A stretch of DNA of 64,000 nucleotides from Kribbella voronezhensis (GTDB lineage Bacteria; Actinomycetota; Actinomycetes; Propionibacteriales; Kribbellaceae), in contig NZ_SOCE01000001.1 of assembly GCF_004365175.1 (NCBI RefSeq), positions 1,661,154 to 1,725,153 of the forward strand, given 5' to 3'. Positions 15,740-24,751 of this stretch are shown here, piece after piece. The notes under the pieces are model-generated. The model was not told where the DNA came from, did no database searches, and worked only from the letters and a program-made list of their open reading frames with translations. How positions within the stretch are numbered: position 1 is the stretch's first letter; the number at the start of each line of letters is the position of its first letter. The position numbers were made by a program, and so were the translations under genes.

Positions 15740-17782
15740 ATGAGCATCGTCGTACCGGTCCACCCGGAATCGGCCGGCCGGGCCGAGCCCGTCCTGCCGC
15801 AGCTGAGCGATATCGCCTTCGGCGGTGACTACTACCCCGAGCAGTGGCCCGAGCACAGGTGGCCCGAGGACGTGGCGCTGATGCGCGAGGCGGGCGTCAA
15901 CCTCGTCAACCTCGGCATCTTCGCCTGGGCCCTGCTGGAACCGACCCCGGGGATCTACGACTTCGGCTGGCTGGACCGGGTGATCGACCTGCTGCACGAG
16001 GCAGGCATCGCCGTCGACCTGGCCACCCCGACCGCTGCCCCGCCGCCCTGGTTCTTCCACCAGAACCCGGCGGCCCGCATCGTCGACCGCGACGGCCGCG
16101 TCCTCGGCGCAGGCGGCCGGCAGGCCTTCTGCCCGAACTCGCCGGCCTATCGGCAGGCCGCCACTGCCATCACCGAACGCCTCGCCACCCACTACGCGGG
16201 CCACCCGGCGATAACCATGTGGCACGTCCACAACGAGTACGGCGGGGCGAACACCCACTGCTACTGCGAAACCTCGGCGGCGGCTTTCCGGACCTGGCTA
16301 CGCCGTCGCTACGGCCGGTTGGACGATCTCAACGAGGCCTGGGGAACGGTCTTCTGGGGGCAGCTCTACAGCGACTGGGCCGAGATCGAACCGCCGTACG
16401 CGGCGCCGATGGCCGTCAATCCGGCCCACCAACTGGACTTCTTCCGGTTCAGCTCCGACGCGCACCTCGACAACTTCCTTGCCGAGCGCAACATCGTGCA
16501 CCGGCTCACACCCGGCGTACCGGTGACGACCAACTTCATGATCAACAACTGCAAGTGGATCGACTACCGCCGGTGGGCCACCGAGGTCGATGTCGTCGCC
16601 AACGACCACTACCTGTACGCCGACCGGCGCGACGGCCACATCGAGCTCGCGATGTCGGCCGACCTGACCCGCTCGGTCGCCGGCGGTCGCGGCTGGATGC
16701 TGATGGAGCACTCGACCAGTGCGGTGAACTGGCAACCGCGCAACGTCGCGAAGCGCCCCGGAGAGCTGCGCCGCAACAGCCTGAGCCACCTGGCCCGCGG
16801 TGCGGAGTCCGCGCTGTTCTTCCAGTGGCGGGCCTCTCGCTTCGGGGGCGAGAAGTTCCACTCGGCGATGGTGCCGCACGGCGGCACCCGAACCCGGGTC
16901 TGGCGGGAGGTCTGTGAGCTCGGCGAGGAACTGGCCAGACTCGAAGAGCTGCGCGGCACCCGGGTCGTCGCCGACGTCGGAGCGGTCTGGGACTGGGCGT
17001 CGTGGTGGGCGCTCGAACTGGAGTGGCGGCCGTCGGTCGACCTGTCGTACCTCGAACGGGTCGGGGCGTTCTACGAGGCGACCTGGCGCGGGCACCTCAC
17101 CACCGACTTCGTCGACCCCGAAGGAGATCTTTCGCAGTACGGGACCCTCCTGGTCCCGAGCCTGTACCTGACCACGGTGGAGGCGGCGGAGAATCTCGCC
17201 GCCTTTGTTCGCAACGGCGGGACGCTCGTGGTCTCGTACTTCTCCGGCATCGTCGACCAGTTCGACACGGTGCACCCGGGTGGTCATCCGGGCGCCCTTC
17301 GCGACGTCCTCGGGTTGACCGTCGAAGAGTTCCTGCCGCTGCGTTCAGAGGACAGGGTGTCGCTCGACAACGGAGTCATCGGGGACGTCTGGGCCGAGCA
17401 CGTCGTACTGGACGGCGCCGAGACGGTCCGCCAATACGTCGACGGGCCCGCGGCCGGCGGTCCCGCGGTTACTCGCCACCACTACGGGAAAGGCGTGGCC
17501 TGGTACATCTCGACCCGGCTCGCCGCGCGCGACCTCAGCGCCGTACTGCGGGAGGCTGGGCTCCCACCGGTACTTCGGTACGGCGGGCTCTCCGACGACG
17601 TCGAGGTGGTGCGCCGCCTCGGACCCGAGTACGAGTACCTGGTCGCGATCAACCACGGCGACCTCGACGCGAGGCTGCCCGGCGACGGCGACGAACTGCT
17701 CACCGGCGCGCCGGCGGCGGGTCAGCTCGTCGTACCGGCGGGTGGGGTGCGGGTACTCCGGTCACCGCGACGCAGAATGTGA
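15740..17782 (+). CDS. GH42 beta-galactosidase
   Basis: A 680-residue cytoplasmic GH42 enzyme hydrolysing beta-galactosides. Domain A is a TIM barrel beginning at FGGDYYPEQWPEHRW; acid/base Glu166 is in HVHNEYG and nucleophile Glu323 in LMEHSTSAVNW. The cysteines around CYCE (about 174-176) and Cys131 resemble the GH42 zinc cluster. A trimerisation domain and a small C-terminal beta domain follow. ATG 15740 is chosen because the family sequence begins soon after it; the frame is open from 15467. It probably cleaves galactobiose and longer products of GH53 galactanases after uptake. It shares an operon with the LacI gene that follows. Confidence 0.95.
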   Translation: MSIVVPVHPESAGRAEPVLPQLSDIAFGGDYYPEQWPEHRWPEDVALMREAGVNLVNLGIFAWALLEPTPGIYDFGWLDRVIDLLHEAGIAVDLATPTAAPPPWFFHQNPAARIVDRDGRVLGAGGRQAFCPNSPAYRQAATAITERLATHYAGHPAITMWHVHNEYGGANTHCYCETSAAAFRTWLRRRYGRLDDLNEAWGTVFWGQLYSDWAEIEPPYAAPMAVNPAHQLDFFRFSSDAHLDNFLAERNIVHRLTPGVPVTTNFMINNCKWIDYRRWATEVDVVANDHYLYADRRDGHIELAMSADLTRSVAGGRGWMLMEHSTSAVNWQPRNVAKRPGELRRNSLSHLARGAESALFFQWRASRFGGEKFHSAMVPHGGTRTRVWREVCELGEELARLEELRGTRVVADVGAVWDWASWWALELEWRPSVDLSYLERVGAFYEATWRGHLTTDFVDPEGDLSQYGTLLVPSLYLTTVEAAENLAAFVRNGGTLVVSYFSGIVDQFDTVHPGGHPGALRDVLGLTVEEFLPLRSEDRVSLDNGVIGDVWAEHVVLDGAETVRQYVDGPAAGGPAVTRHHYGKGVAWYISTRLAARDLSAVLREAGLPPVLRYGGLSDDVEVVRRLGPEYEYLVAINHGDLDARLPGDGDELLTGAPAAGQLVVPAGGVRVLRSPRRRM

Positions 17783-17784
17783 CC

Positions 17785-18795
17785 ATGAGTTCCTCCACTG
17801 GGCCCCGGCGCCCGACCATGGAAGACGTCGCCGAAGTGGCCGGCGTTTCCCGCGGCACGGTGTCCCGAGTGCTCAACGGCGGCCACTACGTCTCCCCCGA
17901 CGCGCTGACCGCTGTCCAGCGGGCGATCCGCAAGACCGGGTACGTCGTGAACCAGCACGCCCGGAGCCTGGTCACCCAGCGGTCCGACTCGATCGCGTTC
18001 ATCCTGTCCGACCCGCAGGACCGGCTGTTCGAGGACCCCAACTTCGCCATCCTGCTCAAGGGCTGCACCCAGGCGCTGGCCGAGCGCGACATCACCCTGC
18101 TGCTCACGGTCGCGGGCACCCAGGAGGACCGCAAGCGGGTCGGCCGTTGGGTCACCGCCGGGCACGTCGACGGCGTCCTGCTGGTGTCCGAACACGCCGG
18201 CAGTCCGCTGATCAACGAACTGCGGGCCCGTGGCCTGCCGATCGTGGCCGCCGGCCGGCCGATCGGGCACGAACGCGACATCTCCTACGTTGCCGCCGAC
18301 GACCGCGACGGAGCCCGGCAACTGGTGGAGCACCTGCGCTCGCGCGGTCGTCGTCGGATCGCCATCATCACCGGCCCGATCGACACCCCGGGCGGCGTCG
18401 ACCGGCTGGCCGGCTATCAGGACGTGCTGGGGGAACCGGACCCGCGACTGGTCGCGAACGGTGACTACACGCAGGACTCCGGCGCCCGGGCGATGGAAGA
18501 ATTGTTGCAGCGGGCACCGGACCTCGACGCGGTCTTCGTCTGCTCCGACCTGATGGCGCTGGGCGCCGTCGCCGTCCTCCAGCGGGCCGGCAAGCGGATC
18601 CCCGAGGACGTCGCGGTCGGCGGCTTCGACGATTCCAAGGCCGCCGTCAGCGCCACTCCGCAGCTGACCACCATCCGTCAGGACTTCGCCCGGGTCAGCG
18701 TCGAGATGGTCCGCCTGCTCCAGGACAGCATCACCTCCGGCGGCCGCTCCGCGGTCATCCTCCCCACCGAACTCGTCGTCCGCGACTCGACCTGA
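17785..18795 (+). CDS. LacI family regulator, paralogue 1
   Basis: A 336-residue repressor starting 2 bases after the GH42 stop. The helix-turn-helix is TMEDVAEVAGVSRGTVSRVL then NGGHYVSPDAL; a sugar-binding-like core follows. The recognition segment GVSRGTVSRVLxGGHxVSP is shared almost exactly with the LacI proteins at 18825 and 34006, so the three are recent paralogues or share operator preference. It probably controls GH42 and the divergent transporter via the pair at 15622/15710, and itself through the operon. Confidence 0.92.
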   Translation: MSSSTGPRRPTMEDVAEVAGVSRGTVSRVLNGGHYVSPDALTAVQRAIRKTGYVVNQHARSLVTQRSDSIAFILSDPQDRLFEDPNFAILLKGCTQALAERDITLLLTVAGTQEDRKRVGRWVTAGHVDGVLLVSEHAGSPLINELRARGLPIVAAGRPIGHERDISYVAADDRDGARQLVEHLRSRGRRRIAIITGPIDTPGGVDRLAGYQDVLGEPDPRLVANGDYTQDSGARAMEELLQRAPDLDAVFVCSDLMALGAVAVLQRAGKRIPEDVAVGGFDDSKAAVSATPQLTTIRQDFARVSVEMVRLLQDSITSGGRSAVILPTELVVRDST

Positions 18796-18824
18796 CCTTC
18801 GCCGTTCCTGGGTGTTGTGGGTTG

Positions 18825-19853
18825 TCAGGCGGACTCGCGGACGACCAGTTCGGTGGGCAGGATGACGCTGGCCGGGCCGTCGCCTTCGATCTGGGCCAGC
18901 AACTGGCGCACCATCATGTCGCTGATGCGCTGCCACGGCTGCCGCATCGTGGTCAACGGCGGGTTGGTGGCAGTGGCAACCGGCGAGTCGTCGAAGCTGC
19001 CCACGGCGATGTCGCCCGGGACACTCAGCCCCGCCCGCTCGATCGCACTCAACGCGCCCTCGGCCATCAGGTCCGACGCGACGAACACCGCGTCCAGATC
19101 CGGCACCCGGGCCAGCAACTCCCGCATGCAGGACTCGCCGCTCGCCCGGCTGTAGTCCCCGGTCGCCACCAGCGACTTGTTGTAGCGGATGCCGTGCTCG
19201 GCGAGCATCTCCCGGTACCCGTGCAGCCGCTCGAGCCCACCAGGGCCGTCGGCAGGACCGGCGATGGTCGCGATCCGCCGGCGGCCGGAGTCGATCAGGT
19301 GGCGCATCATCGTCCGGGCGCCCTCGCGGTCGTCGGCGACCACGTAGGACACCGCACCGGCCTGGTCGTGCGGCTTGCCGCAGCACACGAACGGCAGCTC
19401 GGCCTGCTGGAGCAGCTCGATCATCGGCGTACCGCGGTGCGAGGTGAACAGCAACACGCCGTCGACCTGATGGGCGGCCAGATAGGGAGCGATTCGCCGG
19501 CGTTCCGCTTCGGTACCTGCCGCGATCAGGACGAGCGGGATGTCGTGCGCGGCGAGCGCGGTCGTGCAGCCACGCAGCAGGGTGGCCAGGTTGGGATCCT
19601 GGAACAGCCGTTCATGGGTCTCCGACAGCAGGAACGCGACCGACCCGGCGCGCCTGGTCACCAGGCTCCGGGCCGCGCGGTTCACCACGTAACCCAGCTT
19701 GCGGATGGCCGCGTCGACCGCCTGATGGCTGGCCGGGCTGACATTGTGGCCGCCCTGCAGGACGCGCGAAACCGTACCGCGGGAAACGCCCGCGTGGGCC
19801 GCGACGTCGTGGATGGTCGGCGGCCGCTTCTGCCGTGGCGCTGTGTCGGTCAT
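18825..19853 (-). CDS. LacI family regulator, paralogue 2
   Basis: A 342-residue repressor, convergent with paralogue 1. The helix-turn-helix is TIHDVAAHAGVSRGTVSRVL then QGGHNVSPASH. The ligand domain resembles the other two paralogues (ARSLVTRRAGSVAFLLSETHERLFQDPN against ARSLVTQRSDSIAFIL in paralogue 1, in part). It lies downstream of the PL9 - GH43_24 genes on the same strand, but a strong palindromic terminator at 19904-19935 separates it, so it likely has its own promoter. The pair of sites upstream of PL9 is its best candidate target. Confidence 0.92.
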   Translation of the reverse strand: MTDTAPRQKRPPTIHDVAAHAGVSRGTVSRVLQGGHNVSPASHQAVDAAIRKLGYVVNRAARSLVTRRAGSVAFLLSETHERLFQDPNLATLLRGCTTALAAHDIPLVLIAAGTEAERRRIAPYLAAHQVDGVLLFTSHRGTPMIELLQQAELPFVCCGKPHDQAGAVSYVVADDREGARTMMRHLIDSGRRRIATIAGPADGPGGLERLHGYREMLAEHGIRYNKSLVATGDYSRASGESCMRELLARVPDLDAVFVASDLMAEGALSAIERAGLSVPGDIAVGSFDDSPVATATNPPLTTMRQPWQRISDMMVRQLLAQIEGDGPASVILPTELVVRESA

Positions 19854-19903
19854 AGATCCTCAACTGCAACAGATGGTGACCGAACTCTACCGTCCGCACG
19901 GCA

Positions 19904-19935
19904 GAGGGGTTCGTCAGCGCGCTGACGAACCCCTC
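19904..19935. terminator. Perfect hairpin between GH43_24-like and LacI genes
   Basis: GAGGGGTTCGTCAGCG is followed at once by its exact reverse complement, giving a 32-base perfect palindrome. It begins 14 bases past the GH43 stop. There is no clear U-tract, which is common for actinobacterial terminators. Confidence 0.7.
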
Positions 19936-19949
19936 CGGCACGGCTGCCG

Positions 19950-21455
19950 TCAGCCGGTCTTCACCAGGCTGAAGTCGTCGACGTTCACCCAGTTGCCCGC
20001 AGTGGCGTCGGACTGTACTCCGACCTGGATCGACCCGTTGCTCACAGTGATGCCGGTGACACTGATCTTCGTCCAACTGCCGATCGACTGACTGATCGAG
20101 CGATTCAGCTCGGTCGCGCCGAAGTTCCTGGCGAAGACGGTCGCCTTGCGCTGCCCGCCGCTGCTCTTGACCCAGGCCGACAAGGTGTAGGTCCCGTTCG
20201 GAACCGAGATGTTCTGGTAGCGGGTGGCGCTGTACGCCGAGGACGAACTCTGCGCGATCGCCCAGCGGCCGGTGTGCCCACCGAGTTTGTTGCTGTTGAC
20301 CGCGCCACCGACAGTTGTCCACCCGGCCAGGTTGCTCTGCGCGACCCGGTCGGCCTCGGCGCTCGGATTCAGCACGTAGTTGTTGGCGCTGCCGACCGAC
20401 CACGTTCCCGCGGCGGCGTCGACGTTCCACTGGTTCAGCGAATGGAAGACCGGAGTCGTCCCGTTGAAGGTGACCGGCACCCAGTCGTTGTAGCCGAGGC
20501 CGTTGCCGGCGAAGTCGCTCCAGCGATCGCCGCCGAACATGACGAACGATCCCGCGGACCCGGTCACCGAGAACGCCAGGCCGGTCTGCGTCACGTGGGA
20601 GAAGTCGGCGTCGGTGCCCTGCATCACGAACTCCGAGGAATACGGGCCCATGATGTTCTTCGAGGTGATGCAGTACGTGTGCGAGGCGTTCCAGCCGTGC
20701 AGGTCGGACGAACAGAAGTAGTACGTCCCGGCGTTCTTGAACATGATGTTGCCTTCACGGCCGCCCGACGAGCTGTTGTAGATGTTCTTCGCGGCTTCGA
20801 CGTGCAGGAAGTCGGACGTCCGCAGCGGGGACACGTACAGGTGGGACCGGCCGGACTTGTTGCTGAAGATCACGTACGCCCGGCCGTCGTCGTCGGTGAA
20901 GATCGACTGGTCACCGGACATGCCGGTGGAGACGTTCGTGATGCTCGACTGGGTGCCGGCCTTGGTGAAATGGCCGTTCGGCGTGCTGCTGGTGGCGAAC
21001 ACGAGCCCACTGTCGAGTTGGGAGACCAGTACGTACTTGCCGGTGGTGGGGTTGCGCGCAACGCCCACCCGGCCGATCCAGCCGCCGTTCACGTCGGCGG
21101 TCGTCATCGCGTTGCCCTCGAACTTCCAGTTCGCCAGGTCGGTGGACGAATAGATGGTGATCGCGTTGAAGGAGGTGTTGCTGTTCTTCCCGCCGGCCGG
21201 GTTATTGTAGTAGCTGACCGCGCCGCCGTACTTCACGCCGTACCAGTAGTAGGTGCTGCCGACCTTCAGGACACCGCCGCCCTGGGAGTAGATCGGGTTC
21301 CCGGCAGTGTCCTTCCAGAACACATCATTCTGGATGGTGGCGGCGGCCTGGACCCTGGGCGCGGGAGTGGCAGCGGCGCCGCCGGCCGACGCGAGGGTCA
21401 CCGCGAGGGGTAACGCCATCGCGGCGATGGCTCGTCTGGAAATTCTTCTCAGCAT
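19950..21455 (-). CDS. GH43_24-like exo-beta-1,3-galactanase with C-terminal carbohydrate-binding domain
   Basis: A 501-residue secreted enzyme with a signal peptide to about residue 39. The propeller starts IYSQGGGVLKVGSTYYWYG, where ordinary GH43 enzymes have the catalytic base Asp; its replacement is the hallmark of subfamily 24. MSGDQSIFTDDDGRAYVIF and REGNIMFKNAGTYYF (general acid Glu) also fit that group. A beta-sandwich module at about 355-501 (YVLNPSAEAD to VNVDDFSLVK) resembles CBM4/9-like domains. It would trim the beta-1,3-galactan backbone of type II arabinogalactan. It follows the PL9 gene by 45 bases in a likely operon. Confidence 0.82.
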   Translation of the reverse strand: MLRRISRRAIAAMALPLAVTLASAGGAAATPAPRVQAAATIQNDVFWKDTAGNPIYSQGGGVLKVGSTYYWYGVKYGGAVSYYNNPAGGKNSNTSFNAITIYSSTDLANWKFEGNAMTTADVNGGWIGRVGVARNPTTGKYVLVSQLDSGLVFATSSTPNGHFTKAGTQSSITNVSTGMSGDQSIFTDDDGRAYVIFSNKSGRSHLYVSPLRTSDFLHVEAAKNIYNSSSGGREGNIMFKNAGTYYFCSSDLHGWNASHTYCITSKNIMGPYSSEFVMQGTDADFSHVTQTGLAFSVTGSAGSFVMFGGDRWSDFAGNGLGYNDWVPVTFNGTTPVFHSLNQWNVDAAAGTWSVGSANNYVLNPSAEADRVAQSNLAGWTTVGGAVNSNKLGGHTGRWAIAQSSSSAYSATRYQNISVPNGTYTLSAWVKSSGGQRKATVFARNFGATELNRSISQSIGSWTKISVTGITVSNGSIQVGVQSDATAGNWVNVDDFSLVKTG

Positions 21456-21500
21456 TGCAGATCCTCCGTTGTGGACGGTGTTCTGGGGCGGGTCGTCCCA

Positions 21501-22835
21501 TCAGGATTCGAAGGCGCCGAGGTCCGGCGCTTGTCCCTTGTACGGCAGACCGACGTTGGTGCCTTTGTCGATCAGGCTGCTGTTCGCGGCGAGGCGGAGG
21601 TTGGGCCGGACGGGCAGGCTGCCGTCGGCCTGGCGAGGCGCGTCCCAACCGGATGTAGAGACGCTCTGGAACTGCGCGTCCGACAGCGCGACGTTCAGGT
21701 TCCACGAGTTGTACGCCGCGTTCGTGCCGGACATGTTGGACAGCAGCGTGCCCGCGTAGGCGAGGTTGTTGCGCAGGTTGCCCTTGCCGGTCGCCGCGCC
21801 GCTCGACGTGATGCCGAGCATGTTGAAGTCGGGGTGGTTGCTGTAGCCGGTGTTGTCGAAGTAGTCGTTGGCCAGGGTGTGGTGGTTGGCGTAGAAGCCC
21901 GCCGTACGGTTGCTGAACGCCACCGAGAAGCGCACGGTGTGCTTGGCTCCGTTGCTCACGTACTTACCGCCGTAGCCGCCCATCTTGAAGCCGTTCCCGT
22001 TGCCGGACGCCGTCGTGGTCCCCGGCAGGTAGCCGTTGCGCCAGGCCCATGAGTTCTCGATGGTGACGGAGGAGAACGCGTTGATGAGGTCGAACCCGTC
22101 GTCGGAGTTCCACCAGGCGCGGCAGCCGCGGAACACGTTGCCGGGGTGATTGGCCGAGATGTGCGCACCGAAGCCGTCGGCGCTTTCGCCTGCTCCGTTG
22201 GAGGTGCGAGGGTCGTAGTTGTCGTGCGAGTCGGAGTTGAGGACCAGGTTGCCGCCGCCGTCCTGGATGAACAGACCGGGTCCCATGTTGTGGTGGGCGT
22301 TGATCTGCTCGAAGACGTTGTTGCTGCCCGAGATCCAGATTCCCCACGACTCGTGGTTCAGGTTGTTGTTCTGCGGCACACCCTTGACTTCGAGTCCCTT
22401 GAGATGGATCCAGTTGCCGGTGACATCGAATCCCTTGATCCGGCAGTTGTCGCTCACCCGGGAGAAGTCGAAGACGGGCGTCTCCCCCGGCGCTGCCCAG
22501 TAGCGGATCGGGTTACCGGAACTGCCGCTCTTGTTCAGGGTGATCGCGTCCACTCGGTCGGTCCCGCTGCTGCACCCCCGGTTCGCCCGCGTGTAGGTGT
22601 AGGTGCCGCCGCGGAGGTAGACGGTGTCACCCGGCTGGGCAACCGCCTGCGCATGCGCGATCGAGGCCCAGGGGGCGGTCTGGGTCCCGGTCGCGCTGTC
22701 GCTGCCGGTCGGTGCAACGTAATAGACCTTGCCGGCCGCGGCGCTCCCCGCGGCCGGCGCGTTGCCGAGAGTGGCGACAGCCGTCACTGCGATCGCCGAA
22801 GCCACCAGCGCACGGGCGAAAATCATGGGTTTCAT
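21501..22835 (-). CDS. PL9 family pectate lyase (secreted)
   Basis: A 444-residue right-handed beta-helix protein with a Sec signal to about residue 33. PL9 features are visible: DGFGAHIS and NSDDGFDLINA, rich in calcium-binding Asp, and GNGFKMGGYGG, carrying the Lys that serves as the base. YYVAPTGSDSATGTQTAPW at the mature start is typical of the family. It cleaves polygalacturonate or rhamnogalacturonan backbones by beta-elimination outside the cell. Two LacI-type sites lie upstream at 22855 and 22944. It heads a transcript continuing into the GH43_24-like gene. Confidence 0.9.
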   Translation of the reverse strand: MKPMIFARALVASAIAVTAVATLGNAPAAGSAAAGKVYYVAPTGSDSATGTQTAPWASIAHAQAVAQPGDTVYLRGGTYTYTRANRGCSSGTDRVDAITLNKSGSSGNPIRYWAAPGETPVFDFSRVSDNCRIKGFDVTGNWIHLKGLEVKGVPQNNNLNHESWGIWISGSNNVFEQINAHHNMGPGLFIQDGGGNLVLNSDSHDNYDPRTSNGAGESADGFGAHISANHPGNVFRGCRAWWNSDDGFDLINAFSSVTIENSWAWRNGYLPGTTTASGNGNGFKMGGYGGKYVSNGAKHTVRFSVAFSNRTAGFYANHHTLANDYFDNTGYSNHPDFNMLGITSSGAATGKGNLRNNLAYAGTLLSNMSGTNAAYNSWNLNVALSDAQFQSVSTSGWDAPRQADGSLPVRPNLRLAANSSLIDKGTNVGLPYKGQAPDLGAFES

Positions 22836-22854
22836 GTCCTCACTCCAGCCTTCA

Positions 22855-22868
22855 TGTGAACGTACACA
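22855..22868. promoter_or_regulatory. LacI-type operator B1 (pair B)
   Basis: TGTGAACGTACACA, palindromic but for one pair, 19 bases upstream of the PL9 start. It is 89 bp centre to centre from site B2. Confidence 0.72.
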
Positions 22869-22943
22869 GGCGGCTACTCAGCGTTCTAGCTAAGGATGGA
22901 AGCGCATGTTGGGGATGATTGCAAGATCGGGCCCGCAGATTCC

Positions 22944-22957
22944 TGGGAACGTGCACA
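22944..22957. promoter_or_regulatory. LacI-type operator B2 (pair B)
   Basis: TGGGAACGTGCACA, flanked by C and G, in the divergent PL9/GH30 region. It is 89 bp from site B1 and has the same TGGGA...CACA form as site D1 at 35090. Confidence 0.65.
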
Positions 22958-22981
22958 GCCGTCGCCTTCGCATCTGATCGA

Positions 22982-23003
22982 CTGTGATCGTTTGCGATCG
23001 CAG
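22982..23003. promoter_or_regulatory. Inverted repeat upstream of the GH30 promoter
   Basis: CTGTGATCG TTTG CGATCGCAG has 9-base arms with one mismatch. It stops 2 bases before TTGACA at 23006-23011, a possible -35 element for the GH30 gene, with TGCGAT at 23030-23035 as a poor -10. It may be an operator or activator site; the binder is unknown. Confidence 0.45.
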
Positions 23004-23124
23004 CATTGACAGCAGACCGTCCCACCGACTGCGATGGTGAGTCACACTCCACCAGGGACGGCGCCGACAGTGTGCGCGGTCCCGCAGCGCTGTGCCCGCC
23101 CCTTTTCAGCGAGGAGACCGCCCC

Positions 23125-24600
23125 ATGGACTCACCAGCAAAGATCCACCGTCGAACCCTGCTCGCCGCGGCCGGCGTCGCAGCCGCGAGCGGCGTACTCA
23201 CTACCGGCCCAGCACAAGCCGACGCGACCGTGCGCGTCGACCCCGCCGTCGACCAAGGCGCGTGGGAAGGCTGGGGTACGTCGCTTGCCTGGTGGGCGAA
23301 TGTGTTCGGCGACCGCGACGACTTCGCCGACCTGTTCTTCACCACCAAAACGGTCAGCTACAACGGGGCCTCGCTGCCCGGCCTCGGTCTGAACATCGCC
23401 CGCTACAACCTCGGTGCGAGCAGTTGGAACCAGGTCGACGGCGCGAGCATGGTCGCCTCACCGAACATCCCGCGATTCAAGCAGCTCGAGGGCTTCTGGC
23501 AGGACTGGCGCAACGAGGACCCGGCGTCCTCGGCCTGGAACTGGAATGCCGACGCCAAGCAGCGCGCGATGCTGGTCAAGGCGACCCAGCGCGGTGCGAT
23601 CAGCGAACTGTTCGCCAACTCGCCGATGTGGTGGATGTGCTCGAACCACAACCCCTCGGGCGCGGCGGACGGCGGCAACAACCTCCAGTCCTGGAACTAC
23701 CGCCAGCACGCGCTGCACCTGGCCACCACCGCCCGCCACGCCCGTGACCAGTGGGATGTCACCTTCCGGACGGTGGACGCGTTCAACGAGCCGTCGTCGA
23801 GTTGGTGGAAGGCCGACGGCACGCAGGAAGGCTGCCACATCGACGCCACGATCCAGCGCAGCGTGATCACCAACCTCCGCACCGAACTGGACCGGCTCGG
23901 CCTGACAGACACAGCGATCTCGGCGTCCGACGAGACGAACTACGACCTCGCCCGGACCACCTGGAACAGCTTCGATTCGGCGACCAAAGGCCGGGTGGGC
24001 CAGGTCAATGTGCATGGCTACCAAGGTTTGAGCGGTCGTCGCGATCTGCTGGGCAACGACGTCCGTGCCGCAGGCAAGGTTCTGTGGAACTCCGAGCACG
24101 GCGACAACGACGGCAGCGGCATGATGACGGCCCGTTGCCTGCTGATGGACTTCCGCTGGCTGAAGCAGACGGCGTGGTGCTACTGGCAGGTGATGGACCC
24201 CTCGGCCGGCTGGGGAACGATCCGGTACGACGGAAGCTCGGGCCGGCCCGGCGCGGTCGAAACGAAGTTGTACGTGCTCGCTCAGTTCACCCGGCACATC
24301 CGGCCCGGCATGCGCATCGTCAACGCCGGCGTGGATTACGCGGTGGCGGCCCACGATCCGGCCGCACGCCGTTTGGTGATCGTTGCCGCAAACAACGGTT
24401 CGGCGCAGACCTTGACGTTCGACCTGTCCCCGTTCGGCACGGTGCCGAACGGCACGGCCACTCGCTGGTCCACGCTGACCTCAGGCTCCGGTGACCGCTA
24501 CACCCGACGGCAGGACCTCACAGTCAGCGGCAAGCTTGTCCGCGTCCCGTTCGAAGCGGGCGCAGTACAGACGATCCAGGTAGACGGAGTAGCCCGGTGA
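23125..24600 (+). CDS. GH30 (subfamily 5-like) endo-beta-1,6-galactanase
   Basis: A 491-residue exported enzyme with a twin-arginine-like signal (HRRTLLAAAGVAAASG). The barrel opens with GAWEGWGTSLAWWANVFGD, characteristic of the galactanase branch. Acid/base Glu is in DAFNEPSSSWW and nucleophile in LWNSEHGDND; a C-terminal beta domain follows from about residue 395. It would cut beta-1,6-galactan side chains of arabinogalactan proteins, complementing the exo-1,3-galactanase encoded across the intergenic region. ATG 23125 follows GAGGAGA. Endo-galactanase specificity is from family resemblance only. Confidence 0.87.
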   Translation: MDSPAKIHRRTLLAAAGVAAASGVLTTGPAQADATVRVDPAVDQGAWEGWGTSLAWWANVFGDRDDFADLFFTTKTVSYNGASLPGLGLNIARYNLGASSWNQVDGASMVASPNIPRFKQLEGFWQDWRNEDPASSAWNWNADAKQRAMLVKATQRGAISELFANSPMWWMCSNHNPSGAADGGNNLQSWNYRQHALHLATTARHARDQWDVTFRTVDAFNEPSSSWWKADGTQEGCHIDATIQRSVITNLRTELDRLGLTDTAISASDETNYDLARTTWNSFDSATKGRVGQVNVHGYQGLSGRRDLLGNDVRAAGKVLWNSEHGDNDGSGMMTARCLLMDFRWLKQTAWCYWQVMDPSAGWGTIRYDGSSGRPGAVETKLYVLAQFTRHIRPGMRIVNAGVDYAVAAHDPAARRLVIVAANNGSAQTLTFDLSPFGTVPNGTATRWSTLTSGSGDRYTRRQDLTVSGKLVRVPFEAGAVQTIQVDGVAR

Positions 24601-24701
24601 GCTGATCAGCCGGAGCTGTCGAGGTCTTGTCAGCGAGACGCGGGCCTGCTTAAGATCCGGCCCAACCCGATCGGCTCTTCCAGTACCATCCGCCCCCACT
24701 G

Positions 24702-24717
24702 GTCGAAGCGCTTCGAC
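24702..24717. promoter_or_regulatory. Perfect palindrome upstream of the GH5 gene
   Basis: GTCGAAGCGCTTCGAC is a perfect 16-base palindrome with a central CG-type core as in LacI operators, 34 bases upstream of the GH5 start. It differs from the TGTG...CACA and TGGGAGCG families nearby, so a different regulator is expected. Confidence 0.6.
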
Positions 24718-24751
24718 GCTTCCACCACTGCCCCAGGAAGTGAGCATTCGT

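Noticed and set aside
23071..23086. TGTGCGCGGTCCCGCA as a further operator near GH30
   Set aside because: Only one half resembles the TGTG...CACA family and the spacing to neighbours is not 88 bp; likely chance in GC-rich sequence.
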